Part shown: piece after piece, positions 25,495-36,546 of the stretch
Layout: every line of letters starts with the position of its first letter
How positions within the stretch are numbered: position 1 is the stretch's first letter
From: Brienomyrus brachyistius
Taxonomy: Eukaryota > Chordata > Actinopteri > Osteoglossiformes > Mormyridae
Assembly (NCBI RefSeq): GCF_023856365.1
Contig: NW_026042467.1
Coordinates: 62,001-126,000, forward strand
Reading direction: 5' to 3'
Length of the DNA stretch: 64,000 nt
Translations under genes and position numbers: made by a program
Notes under the pieces: model-generated
What the model was told of the DNA's origin: nothing
Databases searched by the model: none
The model's input: only the letters and a program-made list of their open reading frames with translations

Positions 25495-25760
25495 TATCTC
25501 TCCCCTCCATCACAGATATTCACACCACACACTGCATCCGCAAAGCCACCACCATTGTGGATGACCCCACCCACCCCTCACATTATCGTTTCACCCTCCT
25601 GCCTTCTGGAAATAGGTCCCGGAGCATTCGGGCCTTCACAGCCAGACTCAAACAGCTTTATCCCCCATGCCGTCAGACTACTGAACTCTCAGGGACTAAT
25701 CTGATACCACACACACATACACTCATTAACACACTTTATTATTTAACTACTATTTTTTAT
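25495..25760 (+). mobile_element. L2-like LINE fragment, part 2 (ORF2 end and 3' UTR)
   Basis: Resumes with LPSITDIHTTHCIRKAT, DPTHPSHYRFTLLPSGNRSR and RSIRAFTARLKQLYPP, the usual ORF2 C-terminus of this LINE group. Confidence 0.75.
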
Positions 25761-26859
25761 CTTATTGTCGCCATGTTTACAGTTACTTTTATTTATTTTT
25801 ATTGCTACCTCATTGGACAACCAAACTGCGCCTTCTCAGTACTGGGTTTACTGTGCTGTTTGTGCTCGTTGGTGTCAGTTGTCCTCTCTTTTTGCACTGT
25901 CCTGCAATGTTTGCACAGTTTTTGCTCATTATGCACCATACAGTATGTTGCTAGGTTGGTATGTGTTAGTCTTCTGTTAATTTAAGTAGCACCTTGGTCC
26001 GAGGGAAACAGTTTCTTTTGTAACTGTACTATACTCAACTGTGTAAAGTTAAAAATAACATTAAAGACCTACTTGACTTTTACTGAACAGGTGCTAAAGT
26101 GAAATTACTTGCTTCTGGGAAAGAACTCCAGCTGAAATTCTGTACAACAATTATGGGAGACATATGGGAAGGACGCGGTGTCAGACCTGCCCCAGTGGGA
26201 CGAATGTGGTTTTCCTAGTAACAGCAGCTTCAGTCCCAATCAGATAAGCCAGATGCATCTGAAATTAGAGGAACGGGATCAGACTGGTTGCTCAGGGACT
26301 AATGTGGTAGAACTAAAACAGAGACAAATTGGACGGTGTTTCAATTGTGGGAAAATGAGACAAAGCAGGCAGAGGAGATGCGGGTGGCAAAGAAGCATGA
26401 GATAAGGAATGCAGAGAATGTGGATGAGGGTGAGACTCCTGTGAAAACTGTGTATTGAAAATTAGGGCCATAGTATTGTCATCCATCCTGTCAGGGTATG
26501 GAAATACACTGAGGGTAAATGGCCTAATGCAGGAAGTGTCTTAATCCTATAACATCCAGCTGATTCAGGCTGTGGGGGACAGTGTAGTACTGCACTCTTC
26601 TGGCTGGGACCTTGAATAAATGAATGAATGTTACATTTATACAGCCCTTTTCTAAGATACACAAAGAGCTTTACAGAAGCACTGGGGAGCCACTTCAACC
26701 CAAACGTGAGGCAGCAGGAGAGGGGGCCCAGGCAGAGAGAACAGCCAACAAGACGGGTGCTTCCACAGACAGGACGGGGGCCCCGGCAGACCAACGCTGA
26801 CGACTCCTGGGACCAAGTCAACAGAGCAGCTGTCGTCATTGTGACTCACCCTCATACAT
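25761..26859. other. LINE 3' flank and intergenic DNA, no recognised gene
   Basis: T-rich sequence up to about 25985 may be LINE 3' UTR. Nothing else was recognised. Confidence 0.45.
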
Positions 26860-27136
26860 CCATCCATTGTCTAAACCGCTTATGCTACTGGGTCGCGGGG
26901 GGTCCAGAGCCTATCCTGGCAGGATCTGTGCACGAGGCAGGGAACAACCCAGGACGGGGGGGCAGCTCATTGCAAGGCACATTCACACACCATTCACACA
27001 CACATGCACTCCTACGGCCAATTTAGCAAGAGAGAACATGCAAACTCCCCACACATGTGACCCAGGCGGAGACTCGAACCTGAGTCCCAGTGGTGGGAGG
27101 TAACAGTGCTAATCACTGCACCACCAAGCAGCCCCA
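26860..27136 (-). mobile_element. tRNA-derived fish SINE, minus strand
   Basis: Reverse-complement relative of the SINE at 13672: AACCGCTTATGCTACTGGG at its left end, CATGCAAACTCCCCACACA in the body and a GACTCGAACC B-box complement, ending at AGCAGCCCC. Confidence 0.85.
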
Positions 27137-27555
27137 CCCTCATACATGATTTCTGATTCTTGATTTTAATCCCCTTTTCTGTTTTTGGCAACATATAAAG
27201 TGCTGTGAATGTCACTGTCAGATTGTCATATCATCCTCCAGTTGTCCCTTGTCACCCTGGATGCACATTGAGTGTTTGCTAAATATTTTATCTTGTAGTG
27301 TTCCTGATTTTTTCCTGTGTTTTAATTTGCAATTCTCAAATTTCATGACTGGCATCCGTGGGGACGATTAATTAAACCTGTTAACTCTGCACTTCAATTT
27401 CAAACTGTTGGTAACATGTGTACATATTTTTGTCTGATCTTTTCACCACCAGGTGGCGATATAGCAACTCCAGAGTTATTGATGGCTAGAACAAAAAAAA
27501 CACAGTAACACAGAGGTGTAGCTAAAAATTCTGGGCCCCTGACAGAATGTCACCT
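27137..27555. other. No recognised feature
   Basis: Intergenic DNA between a SINE and a LINE fragment. Confidence 0.5.
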
Positions 27556-28530
27556 TGCGCCCTCTGTCGAATTTTACATTCTGTGAAAGAGATTTGTTGA
27601 GCCATCTTCCAATGTAATCCAATCCAGCTCTTTATTTGAAAAGCACTTTAAACAACCTTATGGACCAAAGTGCTGCACAAAGGAATAAATAAAAACATTC
27701 ACACACTTAAAAACGAAGTAAAAGAAATTTAATAAAAACCAAAACATTCAATGTGAGTAAAAGGCCATTAATAAAAATTTAAAAAAATCTATTAATTAAT
27801 AAAGAAAAGGCTAAGATTAAAATAAGATTTACTATTAAAATTAACATCTCACAATGTGTCAAAGGTGAAGGAGAAGAGATTAGAAGAGATTTAAAAACGG
27901 ACAGAGGGGATTCCTCTCTAATGTGAAAAGGCAAGTCATTCCACATTTTAGGAGCTGCGACTGCAAAGGCTCGATCCCCTCTAAGCTCACGCTGAGTCTT
28001 AGGAACCGTCAGGAACAGCTGATCAGCTGACCTGAGAGAGCGGGTGGGGGTGTAAGGGTGAAGCAGCTCACAGAGGTCAGATGGAGCAAGACCACTGAGG
28101 GCTTTAAAAGCAAATAACAGAATTTTAAAATGAATCCTAAAATGTACGGGCAGCCAGTGGAGTGAGGCTAAAATGGGGGAGACATGCTCATATTTCCATG
28201 TGCGGCAGCATTTTGAACCTTCTGGAGGTGAACAATAGTGGAGCCTCTAACCCCAACATAGAGGGCGTTACAGTGGTCCAAACTAGTAGTGACAAAAGAG
28301 TGGATTACTGTCTCAAAGTGCTGCCTAGAAAGAATTGGCTTTATTTTGGCCAACTGCCTCAATTGTAAAAAGCTTGACTTGACAACTAACCTTATCTGAG
28401 TGTCAAACTTAAGGTTGGTGTCGACTTTAACCCCTAGGTGTGTGATGACTGGTTTACAATATTGTTCCAAGGAACCTAAAATTACAGTGGAGGTCAGAGG
28501 AGTGGAGTTACCAAAAACCAACACTTCTGT
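27556..28530 (-). mobile_element. LINE 3' fragment, second family, minus strand
   Basis: Minus-strand reading gives VLVFGNSTPLTS, THLGVKVDTNLKFDTQI, VVKSSFLQLRQLAKIKPILS and SLDHCNALYVGV, then, with frame breaks, LRGDRAFAVAAPKMWNDLP. These are the thumb and C-terminal landmarks of another L2/Maui-type LINE ORF2. A long AT-rich 3' UTR extends to about 27556. Confidence 0.75.
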
Positions 28531-29815
28531 CCATTACCTCCCCACTTCCTTGTTAGTTACAATATTTGTTCTGCATTACTGTACTGCTTTGGAGCCTTTT
28601 GATATTAAGGTGAATAACACAGGTGAAAAATTAAGGTGAAAAAAGAGACAGATGCATTGACAGCAGTCGTGGCCACACTTTGGACTGGGAGTGTAAGAGC
28701 AAAGGAAACTGAATCCACTATGTTCTGTCCTGTAAATTTTTATTAAACACCACATGACACACATACGAGTCCTGTTTTAACTTTCAGGGCTGATGGTCTG
28801 CAGCCTGGCTTGTGTTCTACAGTGCAGCGCAGGTGCAGTCACTGTGCTGAGCCCGGCGTTATATTAATGACGCAGCCTTTCACACTGACCAGTGAGAAAT
28901 AACCTTGAAAATGACTGTGCTCTTTGTGGTTCTCCTTTTTTCTTACCACCAAGCAAGAGACTAAACATATTTTCTACTTATCAGTTATCAGAAATCAGAA
29001 ATGTCATGCAGTAATCAGAGGTTAGACAGCAAGAATGACTTTTGTATTTTTATCTTTTGTCAATCTTTTATCCAGCGACTACTAATTCTCATCGGGGTCT
29101 GGAGAGGGTGGGACCTGTCCCAGGAAGCACAGAGCACAGGCCTGCATGGGATGCCATTCCACACAAGCAAAAACAATTAAGATGGTCAGATTTGCCTCAC
29201 TGTGTGATTTTGACTGAAAGATGAACTAAGCACAGTCTTGTGTGTATAAAAATGCGTAGATTCATTTAACTTTAACAATGAGATTCAGCAACATGACCTT
29301 ATAGTGTTAATGATCGGTATCTTACTGGTATTAACTGAATTATGCAAAATTCTACATTATTCTATATTATTGCACCCAAATTGTTCATACTGACTAAATG
29401 TAATTACTGACATCCTGGACATACTGCTTTTTAGGTTTGAATTTAAAATGTTAGTAGACAAATTCATGCTGTCAATAACATCTCACTTGCTCACCCACTT
29501 TTAGATAAAAATACCCTTTGTGGTTTTTCTAGTGAAGCAGTGGGCCTGAGCTGAGGACCTGATGGTTGTGTGGTTTTCGCTCACTGAGAAGAGAGACACA
29601 AACACCCTGCTCTCAGTCGGTCAGTCTTCCTGTAAAATGCAGAGGTGAGACTGCTAGTGGAAAATTACTGACTGCAGCGTCAACAACACATATAAACAGC
29701 AGCACAAACAAAATGTTCCACAAATGCAGGACATCTGTATGCTTACAGCACACATCAGACACGCTGACCCTCAGCACTGAGCTCCTCCAGGCTCTGTGCT
29801 CTCCCTCTTCTCTTC
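28531..29815. other. No recognised gene
   Basis: Intergenic DNA. A short plus-strand Met-hydrophobic stretch near 28911 resembles a signal peptide but stops after 17 codons. Confidence 0.45.
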
Positions 29816-30240
29816 AATTTCTACACAAATCACTGCTGCTCCAGTGAAGATCCTGAATTTTGCAGGTGATACTACTGTGTTTGCCATCATAACTGAAGGT
29901 GATGAGTCTGCCTACAGACTGGAAGTCGTACAGCTGACCATCCAGTTCTGAACTCACATTATCCCAAATGTCCACATGCTTAGACTCCTCTCATCATCAG
30001 GGAGGAGCGTCCCTTGGCACTGTAGAGTAGATGGATGAGAGCAGGCTGATAACAAGGCTGTCATCAATTTTATGTGACACCTCTCACCCCCCCAGCAGAC
30101 TATGGAGGCCCGTAAGGGCAGCTCCTTCAGTAAGAGACTCAGACACCCGGCGTGTGACAGAACGGTACCGCAGGTCATTGGGCCCCACAGCAGTCAGGCT
30201 TTATAATCTGCACTCTGCTCATTGAACTTTTCCCCTGTTC
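29816..30240 (+). mobile_element. L2-like LINE remnant
   Basis: FAGDTTVFAI at about 29855-29886 is a YADD-type box with one Asp changed to Gly, followed by GDESAYRLEV as in the LINE at 24125. After a deletion, SRLWRPVRAAPSVRDSDTR and SLGPTAVRLYNLHSAH match the ORF2 C-terminus. Confidence 0.6.
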
Positions 30241-31557
30241 ACTGTCTTCTGATACAGTTTCTATCTGCTGCTGATCTGCAATATTGTTCCTCCTTATTCA
30301 CTGATGTGCAGTGTTGCATTGAGCCAGTGCATTATGCCCTGTGTGGCAGCTTCCTTTGGGAGGCTAATATCTGGCACATGAGCAATAATGTTACATGCAA
30401 TAGGATTGTGTATAAGTTAAGGATTGTGTATAAGTTAATTTTAATATTCCTATAATATTCCTCTGTATGTAATATATTCTTATTTTTTGTTTCTATTATT
30501 ACCCTATATTTATATATACATCCATTTATTTTACATTCATAATGATGTTGTTTGTTGTTTTGTGCCCCACTGCTCTTGTAACAAGCCTCAGTCTTGACTC
30601 TCCCTTTTAAGGTCTTGGCCTTAAATCACACTCGATATAGGTGGTGTCGTCCCCATCACCCTGACCAGGATACATGCTGTAAGATTAATGGATGGTGTTT
30701 ATCTGTGTGATGAAAAAGAATGTGAATAAAACAAAAATGTACCATTATAAATGGGAGCCCTAGGATGTGTGGTGGTTAGAGATGTGGACTGATGAGAATT
30801 TTGCTTTTCTAAAGTTCTGTTGTGAAAACTGTACATTCCGTTCCATGTACAGTAGTGATATGTAGCAATCATGTGCTCCAGTCAAATGTCCAGCTGCATG
30901 AATAATAATGGTGGCTTGTTTGGATAAAATAACTTAGGCTGAATACTTGAAAGCGTGACCTGGGTGAGGTAGAGAGGAAACAGGGTCTTACAAGAAGCAG
31001 ATATTGTTCTGTCTGTGTGGTTTTTACTCTTTGCAAAGTGAGTCCAGCACAGTGCAGTCAGTGGGTCAGTCTTCCTGAGCTGCATCTAACCAGTGGAAAC
31101 ATCTGCAGCACTGCAGAGAAGCACTCAGCAGACAAACAAACCCAAACAGCTTACAGCTGTATGTCACTTTTGGACAGAGGTGGACAAAGTACACAACTTC
31201 ACTACTTGAGTTAAGTATAGATACTCCTCGTCAAATAATACTCAAAGTTTTTCAGTTAATTTTTTACTTCAGTTAAAGTACTGGAGTATTTGCATCTAAA
31301 AATACTTAAGTATTCAAAAGTACATTATGTTTTAAATGCAAGACATTTTTCAGAACCTAATGACTCCTGAACACCCCACTGAATACACTGACTGGCTTGT
31401 ACATCTTGTAGAATAAAAAGCTTGTGGAATATGATACAATGACTATAGAAACACAACTGACATAACAAAAGTACAGCCATTGTCATTTTCATCTTATTTA
31501 ACACCCCCCACCCCACTCACACAAAAGAGCATGGTAGTGTTCTTACAGAGCCGTAGC
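30241..31557. other. No recognised gene
   Basis: Intergenic, AT-rich. Two stretches at about 29612 and 31058 share GGTCAGTCTTCCTG, cause unknown. Confidence 0.45.
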
Positions 31558-31672
31558 AGTGTGTGTGTGTGCATGTGTGCATGTGTGTTTGTGTGTGTGT
31601 GTGTCTATGTGTGTGTGTGTTTGTGTGTCTGTGTATGTTTGTGTGTGTGTCTATGTGTGTGTATGTTTGTGA
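31558..31672. repeat. (GT)n microsatellite, interrupted
   Basis: GT runs with GCA, TTT and CTA interruptions. Confidence 0.95.
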
Positions 31673-32253
31673 GCCAAGTAACAAGACAGGGAGCAAGAAA
31701 CAAAACTCCTCTTTCTTAATTATCCACATCGTTATTAACGACACAGGTATATATACAGGTACATATACAGGTACATGTATATACTCAAAAATACATCCAG
31801 AACACACAATTAAATGAAAAACGTAATTTAAGAACACTTGAAATTTTCATTCAGTTTCTTTCATCTGTTTAATATAATCGATCAGTCCCTGTGCGTTTGC
31901 CCCAAACCATTCAGCATGGTACACAAGGGAGACAAGTAAGCATGTGTGACATCAAAGAACTGATTGCAGCAACTCAGCCTTTCCACAACATTAAAGCCGC
32001 TTATTCCCCCCCATGCCATGAAGAAATAATCTCTGTGGCTCCCCTCTCCCCCTCCCTCAGCCCCCAGTCTGGCTTGAACATTTGCACTTCCAGTAAAAAT
32101 GCGCCCCAAACACACTGACACCAAACTCAGCACCGGTACTCCGTAAAATCCCGTGATTCAGTCTCAGAAGCACTGGCTCCCCTGCCCTCCTCTGAACATT
32201 ATTAAAGCTACACCCTGAACACTCTGTGTGACTGACATGAATGAGAAGCATCT
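31673..32253. other. 3' flank of the receptor gene
   Basis: Lies 3' of the receptor stop codon on the minus strand. The first AATAAA overlaps that stop, so most of this is probably downstream DNA rather than 3' UTR. Confidence 0.45.
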
Positions 32254-32379
32254 TTATTCATAATCTCTGTAGCGGAGGTCAGAATACAGAGTGTCATTAT
32301 TCCCGTCTTTCTTCTGTCTCCTGGGTTTTGGCTTCTTAAGGTTCAGGGCAGCGTAATTCAGTGTGTCCTCGTCATGGCA
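32254..32379 (-). CDS. Receptor cytoplasmic-tail exon with ITIM-like motifs
   Basis: Encodes CHDEDTLNYAALNLKKPKPR, then basic residues, TLYSDLRYRDYE and a stop at 32254-32256. The acceptor is GTCTCCACAG. The stop codon TAA lies inside an AATAAA hexamer (32253-32258). Confidence 0.82.
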   Translation of the reverse strand, partial: CHDEDTLNYAALNLKKPKPRRQKKDGNNDTLYSDLRYRDYE

Positions 32380-33189
32380 CTGTGGAGACAAAGATGGCAG
32401 AATTGGATGGATCAAATCGGTTTGCTATTACCTATTTTCACAAATAGCACTTAAAATGCTGATCCCAGGATGGAAATCAGTCTGAGGTTCATTTGTTTTA
32501 CTGACGATTTGTAATTTGAAATATTTATTACATACTTGCTTGCGTGACCATTCCACTTTTGATATATCACTGTTCTTTTCATCTGTTTAAAATATATAAC
32601 ACATCAATATATTATTTAATTTCGCACGGTATCATACCGTGGTCAGATAACATTCCGAATTTTCAAGCAATCAACATCCTTTTTGTCTCAAAAATGAAAG
32701 TAAAAATGACTTCTGTCAATTTAAGTGTGCATGTTTGGATACGTGTCATTTGTTCTCATATATCATATATAATAAAATTGCTATAAAGGAGATCTTGGTA
32801 ATAAAAGTTATTGATATGCAACTTATTGCAACATGTATATTTCAATAGATTTTGCAAAATATGAAAGATATAATACAAAAATGTAAATCTTACAGTACAA
32901 AAAGGTTTATATAAATAAGGTGAGATTTAATAATGGATTTTAAAACTGTATTACCTGCAAGAGTGGTTTTAATATGAAAATGTTATCTATCATAAAACAA
33001 TTTTATATTTCTATAATTTGTTAAAATCTACATTTTGTCCTTCTGAGTGCATAAAGCCGGGCAGCGTACCTGCACAGTGTGTACAGGTCAGTTTACATCT
33101 TATACAAATGAGAGCAACGTTCAGAATAATGCTGCAAGATAAAACTATCAGCAAGCCAGAGTGAAGAGGATCCAGCAGCTTCTGAAAGC
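32254..33189 (-). CDS. Immunoglobulin-superfamily inhibitory receptor, last three exons
   Basis: Three minus-strand exons (33070-33189, 32536-32582, 32254-32379) join in phase into a transmembrane segment and cytoplasmic tail. The helix is GLLIVLSCSIILNVALICI, followed by Cys/basic residues. The tail contains LNYAAL, which fits the ITIM pattern, and TLYSDL, a second ITIM/ITSM-like tyrosine motif, then stops. Fish NITR-type and related V-set receptors have such tails with NYAAL and YSDL/YSAV motifs, and ITIMs recruit SHP phosphatases. No Ig-domain exon is found in the 200 bp before the macrosatellite begins, so the ectodomain is missing here. The exact family is not decidable from the tail. 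Confidence 0.75.
32536..32582 (-). CDS. Receptor juxtamembrane exon (47 bp)
   Basis: Encodes EKNSDISKVEWSRKQ after completing a split Asp codon. The acceptor is TTTAAACAG and the donor GTATGT. Its phases (1 in, 0 out) are exactly what is needed to join its neighbours; without it the join would hit a stop. Confidence 0.7.
33070..33189 (-). CDS. Receptor transmembrane exon (120 bp)
   Basis: Encodes FQKLLDPLHS, the hydrophobic helix and CKLTCTHCA. The acceptor is TGTTACAG and the donor GTACGC. It enters with two bases of a split codon and leaves with one. Confidence 0.78.
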
Positions 33190-33378
33190 CTGTAACAAAG
33201 AGATAGATTTCAGCATAATGATATAGAGACACATTTCCCATTTGCTTACATTACATTAGTTAAAGATCAAATCGATAACACATTACAGCAGTTGTTTTGT
33301 AAATAGTCCATTTTTAACATGAACTTCTAGTATTTTGCATTTTAACAATTTATATTAATATTTGAAATAATTATTAAA

Positions 33379-33390
33379 TTAGGGTTAGGG
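33379..33390 (+). repeat. Two TTAGGG hexamers at the array edge
   Basis: TTAGGGTTAGGG directly abuts the first base of the macrosatellite at 33391. Confidence 0.9.
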
Positions 33391-34356
33391 TCGAGTTTGG
33401 GACCCGGATAAAGGGGATTTAACCCAGAGGCTGCAAGATAGTATTTATCACTTTAGTCCTAATCAGGATAGAAGTCCAATCTGGAAAGTTTATAAAGAAG
33501 TTAGCAAATCAGACAGTCATGAAGTAATCAAGACAACATTTATTAAACATATTACAATATATAATTATTGACATGTGGCCACATACTTGTAAATACATTT
33601 GGACAAATACAATATTAAACAATCACATTCCTCAGCTGAGAGTGCACAAAGTTCTGCGGAAAGTATCTGACTACAGATGGACTTTCACGCAGTTCTCTGT
33701 GGGAGCTCTGATTACAGAGTAACTCCCCGAATCCTTCTGAGGCCCTTCCTTAAGTATCCAAACCAGGTGATGGCATGTCTCTGAAGACTGACCAATTTCG
33801 GTCAACGGTTAATTTTAGGGGCATTGTTGGCCTTGGTTCTCAAGTCCTCAGCCAATCAGATCACTTTAGGGGGTGGTCGTAATTCCCTTGTTCTGCCATG
33901 TGAGAGGCTCTCTCAGTTTGGTGGGTTTAGCCGAAGTTTCTATAGTTCTCTTAGGGAAAACTATACTGCCTTAAATCTGAGTGTATAACACTCGCCGTCT
34001 CATGCCTATTCAAACGAGACCAAACATGCGTGTATTTGTCCCTAACATCTATGTGTGGTGAGTTATCCTATTTCTAGTGGAAAAGGTGTCTGTGTCTGGG
34101 GACTGACAGCTGTTGTTGCTGTGGTTTGACTGTGGAACTCCGGCCACTCCAGGGGGTGAAAGGTCTTGCTTTTTCTGTATTGCTCCAGTTATTCTCAGGA
34201 GCCGGCAGGGCTTTGCCTTCCTTAAAAGGGATGGTTTGATGCGTGGAGTCCAATCTTGCCTGGGCCAGTGGATCCTTTTCTTGGAGCTCTGAGATGGACT
34301 GATGCAGGCTGATCAGAGTTGGGGCCTGCAGGACCTATAAGTTTTATGTCCTTACA
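33391..34356. mobile_element. 1,771-bp module, truncated left copy (966 bp)
   Basis: Corresponds to the right 966 bases of the full module without length change. It is the left end of the array. Confidence 0.9.
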
Positions 34357-34386
34357 TCAATCTCTAGTTGTGATAGCAGTTGTTTC

Positions 34387-34460
34387 TGGCCACAACCGGG
34401 ATTCGAACCCCGGTCTCCCGTGTGAAAGGCGGCGATCTTACCACTACACTATCCAGCAAC
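34387..34460 (-). tRNA. tRNA-Glu(UUC)-like, unit 1 copy 1
   Basis: Reference copy for this list. Anticodon TTC lies in the loop CTTTCAC; the T-arm reads GGGTTCGAATCCC. Acceptor strands pair poorly, so it may be a pseudogene. Confidence 0.65.
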
Positions 34461-34531
34461 TATATAATACAATATATAAAAAATATAATATAAATATAAT
34501 ATAAATATATAAAATATATAAAATATATTTT

Positions 34532-34605
34532 TGGCCACAACCGGGATTCGAACCCCGGTCTCCCGTGTGAAAGGCGGCGATCTTACCACTACACTATCCA
34601 GCAAC
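34532..34605 (-). tRNA. tRNA-Glu(UUC)-like, unit 1 copy 2
   Basis: 145 bp from copy 1; AT spacer between them. Confidence 0.65.
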
Positions 34606-35348
34606 TATATAATATAAGGGAGATTTACGGGAAAATACTAATACGGGAGGACGGCGGGAAAGAGAAGTAAAATACGGTAGTTTCCCGGCCAAAACGGGAG
34701 ACTTGACAGCCTGAGATGGCTGTCTCTGGCCACGCCCCCTACAGTCGGTCCGGCCCCTGGCTTTTCCAGCGTGTTCGCGAAAACGACTTCATTATTTATC
34801 TGATTGATTTATCGACAGACCATCATACTTTTTAGACGTTATAATAACAACACTCTATTGATCCCCCTCTTACTGTCCATGATACACAATGACGAGACAC
34901 ATGTTCACTAATGACGAGAACTATTCTATTTTTCATGCCGGGTCCTTCAAATCTTACATTTACAAATCTTGTTCTTGTTCTCTGCTCGTTCCCGTAGATA
35001 TATATTATTATACGGAGATTTACGGAGTCTTCAAAGACGGTCCAGCTCAAGGATCACTGTTGCTGTGGTGTAGATCAGCTGATCTGTAGTAGTCTTCTAC
35101 GTACATCTTCTAGTAGACCTTCTGAGGGTACTTCACGCATTCTTGGTCGGAGGGTCCAGGTTTCCAGCTTAGCTTATTTCTTATTTCACTGCTCTTGTAT
35201 TCAGCCTACTAATATATATGGGGCTTGGTACCCAATCTCGGAATGTGGGGATGATGATATCTCCCCCCTGACCTGTCGTCCTGGCTCCCCCTTGTCGTAG
35301 CAATCGTGTTGTACCTCATCAATCTCTAGTTGTGATAGCAGTTGTTTC

Positions 35349-35422
35349 TGGCCACAACCGGGATTCGAACCCCGGTCTCCCGTGTGAAAGGCGGCGATCT
35401 TACCACTACACTATCCAGCAAC
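35349..35422 (-). tRNA. tRNA-Glu(UUC)-like, unit 2 copy 1
   Basis: No change noticed from the reference copy. Confidence 0.65.
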
Positions 35423-35493
35423 TATATAATACAATATATAAAAAATATAATATAAATATAATATAAATATATAAAATATATAAAATATATTTT

Positions 35494-35567
35494 TGGCCAC
35501 AACCGGGATTCGAACCCCGGTCTCCCGTGTGAAAGGCGGCGATCTTACCACTACACTATCCAGCAAC
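35494..35567 (-). tRNA. tRNA-Glu(UUC)-like, unit 2 copy 2
   Basis: No change noticed; 145-bp step. Confidence 0.65.
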
Positions 35568-36318
35568 TATATAATATAAGGGAGATTTACGGGAAAATAC
35601 TAATACGGGAGGACGGCGGGAAAGAGAAGTAAAATACGGTAGTTTCCCGGCCAAAACGGGAGACTTGACAGCCTGAGATGGCTATCTCTGGCCACGCCCC
35701 CTACAGTCGGTCCGGCCCCTGGCTTTTCCAGCGTGTTCGCGAAAACGACTTCATTATTTATCTGATTGATTTATCGACAGACCATCATACTTTTTAGACG
35801 TTATAATAACAACACTCTATTGATCCCCCTCTTACTGTCCATGATACACAATGACGAGACACATGTTCACTAATGACGAGAACTATTCTATTTTTCATGC
35901 CGGGTCCTTCAAATCTTACATTTACAAATCTTGTTCTTGTTCTCTGCTCGTTCCCGTAGATATATATTATTATACGGAGATTTACGGAGTCTTCAAAGAC
36001 GGTCCAGCTCAAGGATCACTGTTGCTGTGGTGTAGATCAGCTGATCTGTAGTAGTCTTCTACGTACATCTTCTAGTAGACCTTCTGAGGGTACTTCACGC
36101 ATTCTTGGTCGGAGGGTCCAGGTTTCCAGCTTAGCTTATTTCTTATTTCTCAGGTCAGCTGCTCTTGTATTCAGCCTACTAATATATATGGGGCTTGGTA
36201 CCCAATCTCGGAATGTGGGGATGATGATATCTCCCCCCTGACCTGTCGTCCTGGCTCCCCCTTGTCGTAGCAATCGTGTTGTACCTCATCAATCTCTAGT
36301 TGTGATAGCAGTTGTTTC

Positions 36319-36392
36319 TGGCCACAACCGGGATTCGAACCCCGGTCTCCCGTGTGAAAGGCGGCGATCTTACCACTACACTATCCAGCAAC
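36319..36392 (-). tRNA. tRNA-Glu(UUC)-like, unit 3 copy 1
   Basis: No change noticed. Confidence 0.65.
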
Positions 36393-36472
36393 TATATAAT
36401 ACAATATATAAAAAATATAATATAAATATAATATAAATATATAAAATATATAAAATATATAAAATATATTTT

Positions 36473-36546
36473 TGGCCACAACCGGGATTCGAACCCCGGT
36501 CTCCCGTGTGAAAGGCGGCGATCTTACCACTACACTATCCAGCAAC
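36473..36546 (-). tRNA. tRNA-Glu(UUC)-like, unit 3 copy 2
   Basis: 154-bp step because of the longer spacer. Confidence 0.65.

Larger units (their letters stand above)
34361..35322. repeat. Core unit 1 (962 bp, 2 tRNA-like)
   Basis: Has the 49-bp extra sequence (GTCTCTGGCCACGCC...) and lacks 8 bases in the TTATTTCTCAGGTCAG region. Confidence 0.93.
35323..36292. repeat. Core unit 2 (970 bp, 2 tRNA-like)
   Basis: Long form with the 49-bp extra sequence. Confidence 0.93.

Noticed and set aside
26178..26405. CFNCGK stretch like a gag zinc knuckle
   Set aside because: The remaining His and Cys of a CCHC knuckle are not in place and no other retroviral sequence is nearby.
28911..28961. Possible signal peptide MTVLFVVLLFSYHQ on the plus strand
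   Set aside because: It ends after 17 codons, no V-set exon follows, and it is on the strand opposite to the receptor exons.
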